From assembly GCA_964219345.1 (NCBI GenBank), contig CAXPPN010000023.1, positions 1 through 64,000 on the forward strand: a stretch of 64,000 nucleotides of DNA. The letters are read 5' to 3'. Numbering within the stretch: the first letter of the stretch is position 1; every line of letters starts with the position of its first letter. Made by a program: the position numbers and the translations under genes. Positions 16,566-25,380 of this stretch are shown one piece after another. The notes beneath the pieces were generated by a model. The model ran no database searches. It was not told the DNA's origin and worked only from the letters and a program-made list of their open reading frames with translations. This DNA comes from UBA3537 sp964219345. Lineage in GTDB: Bacteria; Bacteroidota; Bacteroidia; Flavobacteriales; Flavobacteriaceae.

Positions 16566-17819
16566 ATGAACTTAAAGCGAGTTGTAGTCACTGGGCTTGG
16601 TGCGCTAACGCCTATAGGTAATAATATAGACGACTATTGGAATGCCCTAGTGGCAGGAAAAAGCGGTTGTGCTCCCGTGACGTATTTTGACACGGAACAT
16701 TTCAAGACAAAATTTGCTTGTGAACTAAAGAATTATAATGTCTCTGACTTTTTTGATCGAAAAGAAGCCAGAAAAACCGATAAGTTTGCGCAATATGCTA
16801 TGGTGGCTTCTGACGAAGCCATCATAGATGCCAAACTTGACTTAGATACAATTGACAAATTTCGTGTTGGAGTTATTTGGGGTGCTGGAATTGGTGGTAT
16901 TGATACCTTTCAAACAGAAGTTGCTAATTTTGCAACAGGTAACGGCACACCACGTTTCAATCCATTTTTTATTCCAAAAATGATTGCAGATATTGCCCCT
17001 GGCAATATCTCTATCAAACATGGATTTATGGGGCCAAACTACACAACTGTATCAGCTTGTGCTTCATCTGCAAATGCAATCATTGATGCTTTAAATTACA
17101 TAAGGTTAGGTCATTGTGATGTTATTGTAACAGGAGGAAGTGAAGCTACAATTAACGAAGCTGGAATGGGTGGATTCAATGCAATGCATGCCCTTTCAAC
17201 AAGAAACGAAAGCCCTGAAACTGCTTCAAGACCATTTGACGCTACACGTGATGGATTTGTATTAGGTGAAGGTGCTGGTGCGCTAGTTTTGGAAGAATAC
17301 GAACACGCCAAAGCAAGGGGTGCTAGAATTTATGCTGAACTTGCCGGTGGAGGTCTTTCATCAGATGCATACCATATGACCGCACCACATCCAGAAGGCA
17401 TTGGAGTCACTGCTGTGATGAAAAACTGTCTAGCAAATGCTGGACTAAAACCTGAAGATATTGATGCAATCAACACTCATGGAACCTCAACACCGCTGGG
17501 TGATGTTGCAGAACTAAAAGCCATTACTAGAGTGTTTGGTGATCATGCTAAAAACATTAATATCAACTCTACAAAATCCATGACAGGACACCTGCTTGGT
17601 GCTGCTGGGGCTATTGAAGCCATTGCTTCAATTCTTTCGATACAACATGGAATTGTACCACCAACAATTAACCACACCACGGTGGACGAAAATATTGATC
17701 CAAATTTAAATCTTACCCTTAATAAAGCTCAAAAAAGAACGGTAAACGTTGCTATGAGTAACACCTTTGGTTTTGGAGGTCACAATGCTTGCGTTGTTTT
17801 TAAAACTTTAGATGAGTAG
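16566..17819 (+). CDS. fabF: 3-oxoacyl-[acyl-carrier-protein] synthase II
   Basis: This 417-residue condensing enzyme elongates fatty acids by joining malonyl-ACP to acyl-ACP. The catalytic triad is visible: Cys in VSACASSANA (about residue 164), His in NTHGTSTPLGD (about 305) and His in SMTGHLLGAAG (about 342). The late glycine motif NTFGFGGHNA is also present. The length matches E. coli FabF (413). It starts 19 nt after acpP and ends 3 nt before the rnc start, so the three genes are co-transcribed. Confidence 0.97.
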   Translation: MNLKRVVVTGLGALTPIGNNIDDYWNALVAGKSGCAPVTYFDTEHFKTKFACELKNYNVSDFFDRKEARKTDKFAQYAMVASDEAIIDAKLDLDTIDKFRVGVIWGAGIGGIDTFQTEVANFATGNGTPRFNPFFIPKMIADIAPGNISIKHGFMGPNYTTVSACASSANAIIDALNYIRLGHCDVIVTGGSEATINEAGMGGFNAMHALSTRNESPETASRPFDATRDGFVLGEGAGALVLEEYEHAKARGARIYAELAGGGLSSDAYHMTAPHPEGIGVTAVMKNCLANAGLKPEDIDAINTHGTSTPLGDVAELKAITRVFGDHAKNININSTKSMTGHLLGAAGAIEAIASILSIQHGIVPPTINHTTVDENIDPNLNLTLNKAQKRTVNVAMSNTFGFGGHNACVVFKTLDE

Positions 17820-17822
17820 GTT

Positions 17823-18557
17823 TTGAACTATATTCAAAACATACTCAAACTACGCCAAAAAAAAAACAACAAACTTAGTAACGCCCTAGAGCCAATATTA
17901 GGATTTAAACCAAAAAAAATTCACTACTACGAAAGAGCTTTTACACACCGCTCTACAAACAAAAAAGATGAAATTGGCAATCCATTCAATTACGAACGTC
18001 TAGAATATGTTGGTGATGCCATTTTGGGCGCTGTTGTAGCGCACTATCTTTATGTATCAATTCTTGATGCAAACGAAGGATATCTTACAAAAATGCGTTC
18101 TAAAATTGTAAGTCGCTCACATTTGAATAAAATAGGTAAAGGACTTCAACTAATCGCTCTTTTAGATTCAAAATTGGAAAACTCAAAATTTGGAGATAAT
18201 ATTCACGGTAATCTGTTTGAAGCGCTTGTTGGAGCTATTTTTTTAGATCGTGGATACAGTGTGAGTGAAAAATTTATTTTTGACAGTGTTATAGACCCAC
18301 ACGTAGACATTGACCAACTAGACGGCAAAGTTATTAGCTACAAAAGTCTTATGGTAGAATGGTGTCAAAAAGAGAAAAAAAGAATTAAATATTTGCGCTG
18401 TCATGACGAAGGTGTTGATGAAGTAAAACATTTCTCTGTTACACTAGAAATTGATGGTAAAATAATTGCAAAAGCCCGTGCTACATCAAGAAAAAAAGCC
18501 GAAGAAAAAGTAAGTCAACGAGGGTATTTTGCGCTTCAAGACAAAATACAATTGTAA
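17823..18557 (+). CDS. rnc: Ribonuclease III
   Basis: This 244-residue double-strand-specific endoribonuclease processes rRNA precursors and structured RNAs. The signature ERLEYVGDAILG (about residue 58) contains the metal-binding Glu and Asp, and NLFEALVGAIFLDRGY (about 129) the second set. A double-stranded RNA-binding domain occupies about residues 178-242. The start is TTG at 17823, because homologous N-termini begin with this short Ile/Leu-rich segment and no suitable ATG precedes it. A run of ten A bases (17857-17866) near the 5' end is a potential slippage site. Confidence 0.94.
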   Translation: MNYIQNILKLRQKKNNKLSNALEPILGFKPKKIHYYERAFTHRSTNKKDEIGNPFNYERLEYVGDAILGAVVAHYLYVSILDANEGYLTKMRSKIVSRSHLNKIGKGLQLIALLDSKLENSKFGDNIHGNLFEALVGAIFLDRGYSVSEKFIFDSVIDPHVDIDQLDGKVISYKSLMVEWCQKEKKRIKYLRCHDEGVDEVKHFSVTLEIDGKIIAKARATSRKKAEEKVSQRGYFALQDKIQL

Positions 18558-18682
18558 GGCAATTACTAAAGATAATAATTTTACGATATCGTTTTCGTAA
18601 TAATTTAACCCCTAGTCCTCACTTAAATAAGTTCTATTTGCGGTTTTATCTCTATATTTACGGCAAAGTTTTGAATTGAACC

Positions 18683-19156
18683 ATGGCAGTACATAAGCTT
18701 GTTTTAGATGATTTTGTGGACGCTAATTATTCGCTTTTTGCCATCCATTGTGACTTAGAAGATTACCGCCTTGCTTTTTATATAAATCAAGCTCTAAATA
18801 CACACCTAAAGCGCACAAAAGAGGATGTTGACTTTAGTGATAATGTTGCTACATTTTCTTTGTTTGAATGGGAAAACTCAAATTTGAAAACCACCTGGAA
18901 TTTAATAAAAAACACCTGTTTGTTAGAAGACAATTCAATAGATTTAGGCTTATTTTCAGAGCAAACGGAGAAAAACTGGACTACCCATTATTTAATTGAC
19001 GAACACCCAAAGGTAGAATATTTTTTAAAAGTAAGTGGTGGTAATAGCGATGATGTCAAAATAGCTCAAAAACTACAAAAAATCCCTGCCATAAACATGA
19101 CCTATACTATTAATGTTGAAGAACTAAAATCAAAAGATTACTTAATACTAAATTAA
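18683..19156 (+). CDS. Conserved Bacteroidota protein, IPExxxVDY-like family
   Basis: This 157-residue soluble protein has no known activity. The N-terminal pattern HKLVLDDFVDANYSLFAIHC, with LEDYRLAFYIN, and the C-terminal IPAINMTYTIN, with LKSKDYLIL, match my memory of a Bacteroidota-specific family. That family is named after an IPExxxVDY motif and usually sits between rnc and pyk, as here. The motif itself is only partly conserved in this copy. It lies 125 nt behind rnc, and its stop shares one base with the pyk start (TAATG), so expression is coupled to pyruvate kinase. Confidence 0.75.
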   Translation: MAVHKLVLDDFVDANYSLFAIHCDLEDYRLAFYINQALNTHLKRTKEDVDFSDNVATFSLFEWENSNLKTTWNLIKNTCLLEDNSIDLGLFSEQTEKNWTTHYLIDEHPKVEYFLKVSGGNSDDVKIAQKLQKIPAINMTYTINVEELKSKDYLILN

Positions 19157-20598
19157 TGTCATACAAAAGAAAAAAGACCAAAATTGTTGCCACATTAGGC
19201 CCGGCCATAGACTCAAAAGAAATGTTGCTAAAAATGGTTGCTTCTGGGGTAAATGTCTTTAGAATAAACTTTTCTCATGCTGACTATGAAGAAGTAAAAA
19301 AAAGAGTTCGTTTTATTCGTGAAATCAACGAAGAGCATGGTTATAATGCAGCAATTTTGGCGGATCTTCAAGGTCCAAAATTAAGAGTCGGTGTAATGAA
19401 AGATGATGTTGTAGTAGCGCCGGGAGATGAGATTATTTTTGCAACCGGAACACGATTTGAAGGTACAAAAGAACGTGTATATATGACGTATGATCGCTTC
19501 CCTATGGACACTAAGCCTGGCGAGCAAATTTTGTTAGATGATGGTAAGCTAATTTTTGAAGTTGTGTCCACAAACAATAAAGATGAAGTCAAAGCTAAAG
19601 TGATACAAGGAGGGCCTCTAAAATCTAAAAAAGGGGTAAATCTTCCAAATACTAATATTTCTCAACCAGCGCTAACCGAAAAAGACAAGAAAGATGCACT
19701 CTTTGCTATTGAACAAGAAGTCGATTGGATTGCACTTTCATTTGTACGCAACCCAGAAGATTTAATGGAGCTTGAAGCAATTATTTCTGAACATAGCGAC
19801 TATAAAATTCCCATTATTGCAAAAATAGAAAAACCTGAAGCTGTTGAAAATATTGATAAAATCGTAGCTTACTGCGATGGGCTCATGGTTGCACGTGGCG
19901 ATCTTGGTGTTGAAATCCCAGCACAAGAAGTGCCATTAATTCAAAAACAGTTGGTTCTGAAGGCAAAAAGTGCAAGAATCCCTGTTATTATTGCAACTCA
20001 AATGATGGAGTCAATGATTACTAGCCTAACGCCAACTAGAGCGGAAGTCAACGATGTTGCCAACTCTGTTATGGACGGCGCAGACGCAGTAATGCTTTCT
20101 GGTGAAACTTCTGTTGGACAGTACCCTGTTCAAGTCATTCAAAAAATGTCGGACATCATCAAATCTGTAGAAACATCAGATTTAATTCATGTCCCTCAAA
20201 AACATCCACACATCAAAACAAAGCGATACATAACTAAGTCTATTTGCTACCATGCAGCAAATATGGCTAATGAAATCAACGCTAGAGGCATCACAACTCT
20301 AACAAATAGTGGATATACTGCTTTTCAAATTTCGGCTTGGAGACCAAAAGCTCATATTCTTGTTTTTTCATCAAATAAAAGAATTATTTCTCGACTCAAT
20401 TTGTTGTGGGGCGTACGTGCTTTTTATTATGATAAATTTGTATCTACCGATGAAACCGTAGAAGACGTGAATAAGATTGCGCTTAAAAAGGGTTATCTAG
20501 AAGCTGGAGATATGGTCATAAGTTTAGCTGCAATGCCAATTCAAGAAAAAGGAATGGTAAATACACTACGAGTTACAGAAGTTAAAGCAAACAGCTAA
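19156..20598 (+). CDS. pyk: Pyruvate kinase
   Basis: This 480-residue glycolytic enzyme converts phosphoenolpyruvate and ADP to pyruvate and ATP. Motifs include TKIVATLGPA (residue 8), RINFSHADYE (about 35), ADLQGPKLRVG (about 70), IIAKIEKPEAVENID (about 220, catalytic Lys and Glu), VARGDLGVEIP (about 245) and ATQMMESMI (about 278). The C-terminal domain (about 345-480) is present, so allosteric control is possible. It is translationally coupled to the preceding gene and overlaps the 3' end of dinB by four bases in a convergent arrangement. Confidence 0.96.
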   Translation: MSYKRKKTKIVATLGPAIDSKEMLLKMVASGVNVFRINFSHADYEEVKKRVRFIREINEEHGYNAAILADLQGPKLRVGVMKDDVVVAPGDEIIFATGTRFEGTKERVYMTYDRFPMDTKPGEQILLDDGKLIFEVVSTNNKDEVKAKVIQGGPLKSKKGVNLPNTNISQPALTEKDKKDALFAIEQEVDWIALSFVRNPEDLMELEAIISEHSDYKIPIIAKIEKPEAVENIDKIVAYCDGLMVARGDLGVEIPAQEVPLIQKQLVLKAKSARIPVIIATQMMESMITSLTPTRAEVNDVANSVMDGADAVMLSGETSVGQYPVQVIQKMSDIIKSVETSDLIHVPQKHPHIKTKRYITKSICYHAANMANEINARGITTLTNSGYTAFQISAWRPKAHILVFSSNKRIISRLNLLWGVRAFYYDKFVSTDETVEDVNKIALKKGYLEAGDMVISLAAMPIQEKGMVNTLRVTEVKANS

Positions 20599-21692
20599 AA
20601 CTCAAATTTTAGCTGAACTGATATATCATCTGAAATTATTGGTGTTTTAACCTCGCTATTTAAATTAGAAATTGATATCCCAACAAGACGTACAGAATTT
20701 TGGAGTCTTTCTTGAAAAAGCAACTCTTTTGTGTGTTCCAAAATTATATCCTTAGAAGATATATAATAAGTCAAGGTTTTGCTTCTTGTTTGGAGTTTAA
20801 AATCACTGTATTTTATTTTTAGAGTAATCGTTTTTCCTGCAATTTTTAGCTGATGTAAGCGCTTTGAAACTTCTTCTGCAATTTGGTCTAACTTATCAAT
20901 AATAAAAAGCTCACTCGATAAATTATTTGAAAAAGTCCGTTCTGCAGCAAGTGATTTTCGAATACGATTTGGCTTTACAGAACTATTATGAATACCCCGA
21001 ACTACATTATAATAATAGCTCCCCGATTTTCCAAAATGTCTATCCAAAAAAGAGACTGATTTTTGTTTCAAATCGAGCCCGGTAAAAATTCCTAGTTCAT
21101 ACATTTTCTTTGCTGTTACTTTTCCAATACCATGAAACTTTCGAATGTCCAAAAGTTCTAAAAATTGTATAACTTCTTCTGGAGGTACTGTCTTTTGACC
21201 GTCTGGCTTATTGTAATCACTAGCCACTTTAGCAATGAATTTATTTATAGAAATCCCTGCGGAAGCCGTAAGCCCTACCTCTTTTCTGATTTTTTCTCTT
21301 ATTTCTTTTGCAATCAATGAAGCACTTTGAATTCCCTTTTTATTTTCAGTAACATCAATATAAGCTTCATCTGAAGAAAGAGGTTCTACAAGTTCTGAGT
21401 ATTCAAAAAATATTTTTCTTATTCTAGATGATAATTCTTTATAGCGATCAAAACGCGGAGATACAAAAACAAGTTCTGGACATAGCTTAGCAGCTAAAAC
21501 TCCTGACATAGCGCTACGCACACCAAATTTTCGAGCCTCATAACTTGCAGCACTTACCACTCCGCGCTGTTTACCACCACCAACAGCTAGTGGTAGTCCT
21601 CTTAATTTAGGATTATCCATCTGTTCAACAGAGGCATAAAATGCATCCATATCGACATGTATAATTTTTCGAATTGGTAAATCGCTCAACAT
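20595..21692 (-). CDS. dinB: DNA polymerase IV (Y family)
   Basis: This 365-residue error-prone polymerase is used for translesion synthesis. Catalytic motifs are HVDMDAFYASVE (residue 13) and LSSDEAYIDVT (about 103, the SDE acidic pair). They are followed by SAGISINKFIAKVASDYNKP (about 142) and a helix-hairpin-helix region (FHGIGKVTAKKM, about 188). The little-finger domain fills the C-terminus. No obvious beta-clamp motif of the QLxLF type was seen at the end (it closes with QLKFEF), though VQLKF is a plausible variant. It converges with pyk. Confidence 0.94.
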   Translation of the reverse strand: MLSDLPIRKIIHVDMDAFYASVEQMDNPKLRGLPLAVGGGKQRGVVSAASYEARKFGVRSAMSGVLAAKLCPELVFVSPRFDRYKELSSRIRKIFFEYSELVEPLSSDEAYIDVTENKKGIQSASLIAKEIREKIRKEVGLTASAGISINKFIAKVASDYNKPDGQKTVPPEEVIQFLELLDIRKFHGIGKVTAKKMYELGIFTGLDLKQKSVSFLDRHFGKSGSYYYNVVRGIHNSSVKPNRIRKSLAAERTFSNNLSSELFIIDKLDQIAEEVSKRLHQLKIAGKTITLKIKYSDFKLQTRSKTLTYYISSKDIILEHTKELLFQERLQNSVRLVGISISNLNSEVKTPIISDDISVQLKFEF

Positions 21693-21732
21693 AGTGTAAA
21701 TTTAAGGCTTCTAATTTATACCTTATTTTTTT

Positions 21733-22200
21733 GTGATAGAAATCGAACGTAAATTTTTAGTTAAAAACGAAACCTACAAATCCGAATTCATCAAAAAACA
21801 ATTAATAACTCAAGGTTATTTAAGTTCAGATCCAAAACGTTCTGTTCGAATTCGTATTTGTGAACAAAACGCTTATATTACAATTAAAGGGCAAACTTCT
21901 GAAAGTGGCACTTCTAGATATGAATGGGAAAAAGAAATCAATATTGAAGATGCAAAACAATTGATGTTGCTTTGCCGCGAAGGAGTTGTCACTAAAATTA
22001 GACATTTGATTCCTTTTAAAAATCATACATTTGAAGTGGACGAATTTTTAAAAGACAATAGCGGACTTGTTATTGCTGAGATTGAACTTTCTAACGAAAA
22101 TGAAGATTTTGAGCGCCCGATATGGTTAGGGAAAGAAGTTACTGGAATAAAAAAGTATTATAACAGTCAATTAAGTCAAAACGCTTATGTAAACTGGTAA
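21733..22200 (+). CDS. CYTH-domain phosphohydrolase
   Basis: This 155-residue protein is of the CYTH / triphosphate tunnel metalloenzyme family. It starts with the diagnostic EIERKFLV (ExExK), the metal- and phosphate-binding strand. Further basic strands such as RSVRIRICEQNAYITIKG and a late acidic strand, VIAEIELSNENE, complete the tunnel. Related small bacterial proteins hydrolyse tripolyphosphate. Adenylate cyclase activity is less likely for this short form. The start is GTG at 21733, directly before the motif. The aldehyde dehydrogenase gene follows 32 nt later, perhaps in the same transcript. Confidence 0.88.
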   Translation: MIEIERKFLVKNETYKSEFIKKQLITQGYLSSDPKRSVRIRICEQNAYITIKGQTSESGTSRYEWEKEINIEDAKQLMLLCREGVVTKIRHLIPFKNHTFEVDEFLKDNSGLVIAEIELSNENEDFERPIWLGKEVTGIKKYYNSQLSQNAYVNW

Positions 22201-22231
22201 AAACAAAAAAATAACCCAAAATAAAATAGAG

Positions 22232-23776
22232 ATGTCACAAACAATTAATATCAAAGAAACCCTTCAAGCCTTAAATATTAAGGCCAACAATTCTGGTACT
22301 TCAACAGGAAGTCAATGGTTTTCCTCCAAAAATACAATAGCTTCTTTTTCTCCTGTTGATGGTTGCCAAATAGGAACTGTATCTGAAACCACAGCAGAGC
22401 AATATGAAAATGTTATGATAACTGCTTCAGAAGCCTTTAAAACGTGGCGAATCTTACCTGCTCCACAACGTGGAGAAATCGTTAGACAATTTGGCGAACG
22501 CTTAAGAGAACTTAAATCTCCACTGGGGAAACTGGTGTCTTATGAAATGGGGAAAAGTCTACAAGAAGGATTAGGAGAGGTACAAGAAATGATAGATATC
22601 TGCGATTTTGCTGTTGGGCTTTCACGTCAATTACATGGATTAACAATGCATTCTGAACGACCAGGACACAGAATGTATGAACAGTACCATCCTCTCGGAA
22701 TAGTAGGCATTATTTCTGCGTTTAATTTTCCTGTTGCTGTATGGGCATGGAACACGGCATTAGCATGGATATGTGGTGATGTTTGTGTTTGGAAGCCTTC
22801 AGAAAAGACACCATTATGTGGGGTAGCTTGCCAGAAAATTGCTGCCGAGGTTTTTGCAAAAAACAACTTGCCAGAAGGAATTTCTTGTTTAATAAATGGT
22901 GATTATAAAGTAGGTGAACTCTTAACGAAAGACACGCGAGTGCCTTTAATTTCTGCAACAGGATCAACAAGAATGGGAAGAATTGTAGCAAAAACTGTGG
23001 GTGAACGCCTTGGAAAGTCACTCCTTGAATTAGGTGGTAATAATGCAATTATTGTTACCCCAGATGCTGACATAAAAATGACGGTTATAGGTGCTGTTTT
23101 TGGTGCTGTAGGGACTGCCGGTCAGCGCTGTACATCTACTCGCCGATTAATTATTCATGAGTCTATCTATGATAAAGTAAAAACAGCTGTGGTAGAAGCC
23201 TACAAACAGCTTCGAATTGGAAACCCCTTGGATCAAAAAAATCATGTTGGCCCTCTCATTGATACTGATGCCGTAAAAAATTATCAAAACGCATTAAAAG
23301 CTGTAGTTGCCGAAGGTGGAAATATTATTGTTGAAGGCGGCATACTACAAGGCGAAGGCTACGAAAGTGGTTGTTATGTAAAGCCTGCCATTGCAGAGGC
23401 CAAAAATAGTTTTAAAATTGTTCAACATGAAACTTTTGCACCTGTCCTTTACCTATTAAAATATTCTGGATCAATAGAAGATGCTATTGCTTCACAAAAC
23501 AATGTAGCTCAAGGGTTATCTTCAGCCATAATGACAAATAATCTTCGAGAAGCAGAGCTGTTCTTATCTCATGCTGGTAGTGACTGTGGGATTGCAAATG
23601 TAAATATTGGGACTTCAGGAGCGGAAATTGGTGGCGCTTTTGGTGGCGAAAAAGATACTGGCGGGGGTAGAGAATCTGGAAGTGATGCTTGGAAAATATA
23701 TATGAGAAGACAAACTAACACTATAAATTATACAACAGATCTTCCTTTAGCTCAAGGTATTAAATTTGATTTATAG
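22232..23776 (+). CDS. ALDH7-type aldehyde dehydrogenase (alpha-aminoadipic semialdehyde dehydrogenase-like)
   Basis: This 514-residue NAD-dependent enzyme oxidises a semialdehyde. The cofactor/oxyanion motif FNFPVAVWAWN (Asn, about residue 168), catalytic Glu in LELGGNNA (about 266) and catalytic Cys in GTAGQRCTST (about 300) are all present. GHRMYEQYHPLGIVG and TSGAEIGGAFGGEKDTGGG are characteristic of the antiquitin/ALDH7 subfamily, which acts in lysine breakdown on alpha-aminoadipate semialdehyde. The subfamily assignment is from pattern memory. The gene ends at a perfect palindromic terminator. Confidence 0.9.
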   Translation: MSQTINIKETLQALNIKANNSGTSTGSQWFSSKNTIASFSPVDGCQIGTVSETTAEQYENVMITASEAFKTWRILPAPQRGEIVRQFGERLRELKSPLGKLVSYEMGKSLQEGLGEVQEMIDICDFAVGLSRQLHGLTMHSERPGHRMYEQYHPLGIVGIISAFNFPVAVWAWNTALAWICGDVCVWKPSEKTPLCGVACQKIAAEVFAKNNLPEGISCLINGDYKVGELLTKDTRVPLISATGSTRMGRIVAKTVGERLGKSLLELGGNNAIIVTPDADIKMTVIGAVFGAVGTAGQRCTSTRRLIIHESIYDKVKTAVVEAYKQLRIGNPLDQKNHVGPLIDTDAVKNYQNALKAVVAEGGNIIVEGGILQGEGYESGCYVKPAIAEAKNSFKIVQHETFAPVLYLLKYSGSIEDAIASQNNVAQGLSSAIMTNNLREAELFLSHAGSDCGIANVNIGTSGAEIGGAFGGEKDTGGGRESGSDAWKIYMRRQTNTINYTTDLPLAQGIKFDL

Positions 23777-23801
23777 CGAGTAAGGTGTTTTATTTATTAT
23801 T

Positions 23802-23831
23802 AAAAAAGTCACATTATAATGTGACTTTTTT
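23802..23831. terminator. Perfect palindromic intrinsic terminator
   Basis: The 30-bp sequence is an exact palindrome (arms AAAAAAGTCACATTA and TAATGTGACTTTTTT) followed by more T bases. It ends the aldehyde dehydrogenase transcript. Confidence 0.85.
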
Positions 23832-23902
23832 TTGTTTTATGTGTCTAAACACATACGGTAGCACAATGTTGTGCCACTTATTTAAACTAATAACTAAAAT
23901 AC

Positions 23903-24790
23903 ATGAGTAAAAAAACAATCTACTAATTAGGGATTTTGGCAACCCTAATCATTGGTTTTTTTCTGCATTGGCATTTCTGTTGCAATGAAGATTGCACAAA
24001 AATGCTGTCGTGGATGAAACTACAAAAAGAAATGCCTCTGCTCCATTGCCGTTCAAGTTTGAAGACGGTGATATCACCATACGTAGCAATGATAATTTTA
24101 ATTTTATGTCATCTAACAATGCTATAGTACAGCCTCTTTCTGAAGATTTATTGTCTTGTGTTAAAGAAATGATTACACATCTCAGCAAAAACAAAGACAA
24201 AAGTATAAATATCACAGGGTTTTTTAAAGAGGATGAAAACAATCCATCCAATTTTGAAAATTTAGGAATCGCTCGAGCAAAAGCTATAGAAAGATTCTTA
24301 ATAGAACATGGATTGTCTGCTGGCCAGATTTCTACTTTCGGTAAAAAAGATAATACTCTTATCCCAAATCAAAACAATATTCTTTATGGGCCATATGAGT
24401 TTATGGTAAAAAATCTCAATGATAGGTCTAAGCAGAAAAACACAATGAAAGAAAGTATAATGAAAGACCCTGTGCTCATTCATTTTTCGAAAACTAAATC
24501 ATCCGCTGTTTTGAATACAAAACAAAATAAAAGCTCTGGCTAATTATCTAAACTTAACAGATGATGCAAGTTGTACTATTGTGGGGCATACCGATAGTGC
24601 ATGGTCTGATGAAAGTAACATGAGGCTTGGCAAAAAAAGAGCTGAGTTTACTAAAAGAAAATTACTAGAATATAAAGTTGATAGGGCAAAGATTAAAACA
24701 ATTTCAAAAGGTGAAACTGATCCTATTGCAACAAACAAAACCGAAAATGGAAAAGCCCAAAACAGAAGAACAGAAGTAATAATTAATTAA
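23903..24790 (+). pseudogene. Broken OmpA-family membrane-anchored protein
   Basis: An ATG at 23903 opens MSKKTIY and is cut by TAA at 23924. The same frame continues LGILATLIIGFFLHW (a membrane anchor) and CCNEDC. Coding then shifts frame near 23990-24005 (NAVVDETTKR, PFKFEDGD, FNFMSSNNAIVQPLS, and an OmpA-like FGKKDNTLIPNQ) and runs to a stop at 24543. Near 24515-24535 it shifts back to the first frame, giving ALANYLNLTDDASC, then VGHTDSAW, RLGKKRAEFTKRKLL and AQNRRTEVIIN. Together these form one coherent N-terminal anchor plus OmpA-domain protein of about 295 residues. One stop and two frame changes show inactivation, unless they are sequencing errors. The intact neighbour at 24805 is a usual partner as I recall. 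Confidence 0.85.
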
Positions 24791-24804
24791 AAAAATAAAA
24801 CACT

Positions 24805-25332
24805 ATGAATACATGTATATTAATCCACTTTGGCGTTGGAATTTTATCTGCAATTTTTGGATATCTATTAGGAAGATTATTTGGAAAAAGAGGTTGTGGA
24901 AATTGTGACGAATGGCAAGAAAAAATTATAGCTCTTGAAATAGAATTGAGTGATTGTAAAGACAAAAACAGGACGCTACACAAGCAATCGCTATCAACAG
25001 CTACTCCACCACCAACAACATCAACAGCATACGCTTTTGATAGTGGTCTGGCAAAAAGCATATTTGGAAAAAATATCAAAGAAAATGATCTCACCGTTGT
25101 CGAGGGTATTGGTCCAAAAATTCAGGAGCTTTTTCATAAAAATAATATTAAAACTTGGAAATCTTTATCAAACTGTAGTGTTCAAAAATGTCAATCTATA
25201 CTTGACGATGCAGGCGAAGCCTACAGAACTCACAATCCTGGAACATGGCCAAAGCAAGCAAGAATGGCCTATGAAGGGAAATGGGAAAAACTACTAAAGG
25301 GCAGGAAGAATTGGATGGTGGAAGATAAGTAA
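24805..25332 (+). CDS. Membrane-anchored protein with helix-hairpin-helix-like domain
   Basis: In this 175-residue protein residues 4-25 are hydrophobic (IHFGVGILSAIFGYLLGRLFG) and anchor it in the inner membrane. A Cys/Glu-rich coiled-coil segment (about 30-55) and a Thr/Pro linker follow. Residues 95-165 contain NDLTVVEGIGPKIQELF and a long helical tail with WPKQARMAYEGKW. The GIGPK element is a helix-hairpin-helix motif as seen in small DNA-binding or NuoE-associated tail domains. What it binds is unknown. It starts 14 nt after the broken OmpA gene and was probably its operon partner. A terminator follows. Confidence 0.75.
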   Translation: MNTCILIHFGVGILSAIFGYLLGRLFGKRGCGNCDEWQEKIIALEIELSDCKDKNRTLHKQSLSTATPPPTTSTAYAFDSGLAKSIFGKNIKENDLTVVEGIGPKIQELFHKNNIKTWKSLSNCSVQKCQSILDDAGEAYRTHNPGTWPKQARMAYEGKWEKLLKGRKNWMVEDK

Positions 25333-25350
25333 ATCCTAAAGATGAAATTA

Positions 25351-25380
25351 AAAAAACCCTGCCATTGTAGGTTTTTTTTT
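25351..25380. terminator. Intrinsic terminator between convergent genes
   Basis: AAAAAACCCT, an eight-base loop and AGGTTTTTTTTT form a short stem with one bulge. It serves the plus-strand gene ending at 25332 and overlaps the end of the minus-strand gene at 25379. Confidence 0.6.

Noticed and set aside
18558..18682. Weak inverted repeat TTACGA/TCGTAA after rnc
   Set aside because: Six-base arms without a T-run do not make a convincing terminator; it may be chance.
22627..23048. Minus-strand frames opposite the aldehyde dehydrogenase
   Set aside because: No promoter, no family match and an intact well-conserved gene on the other strand.
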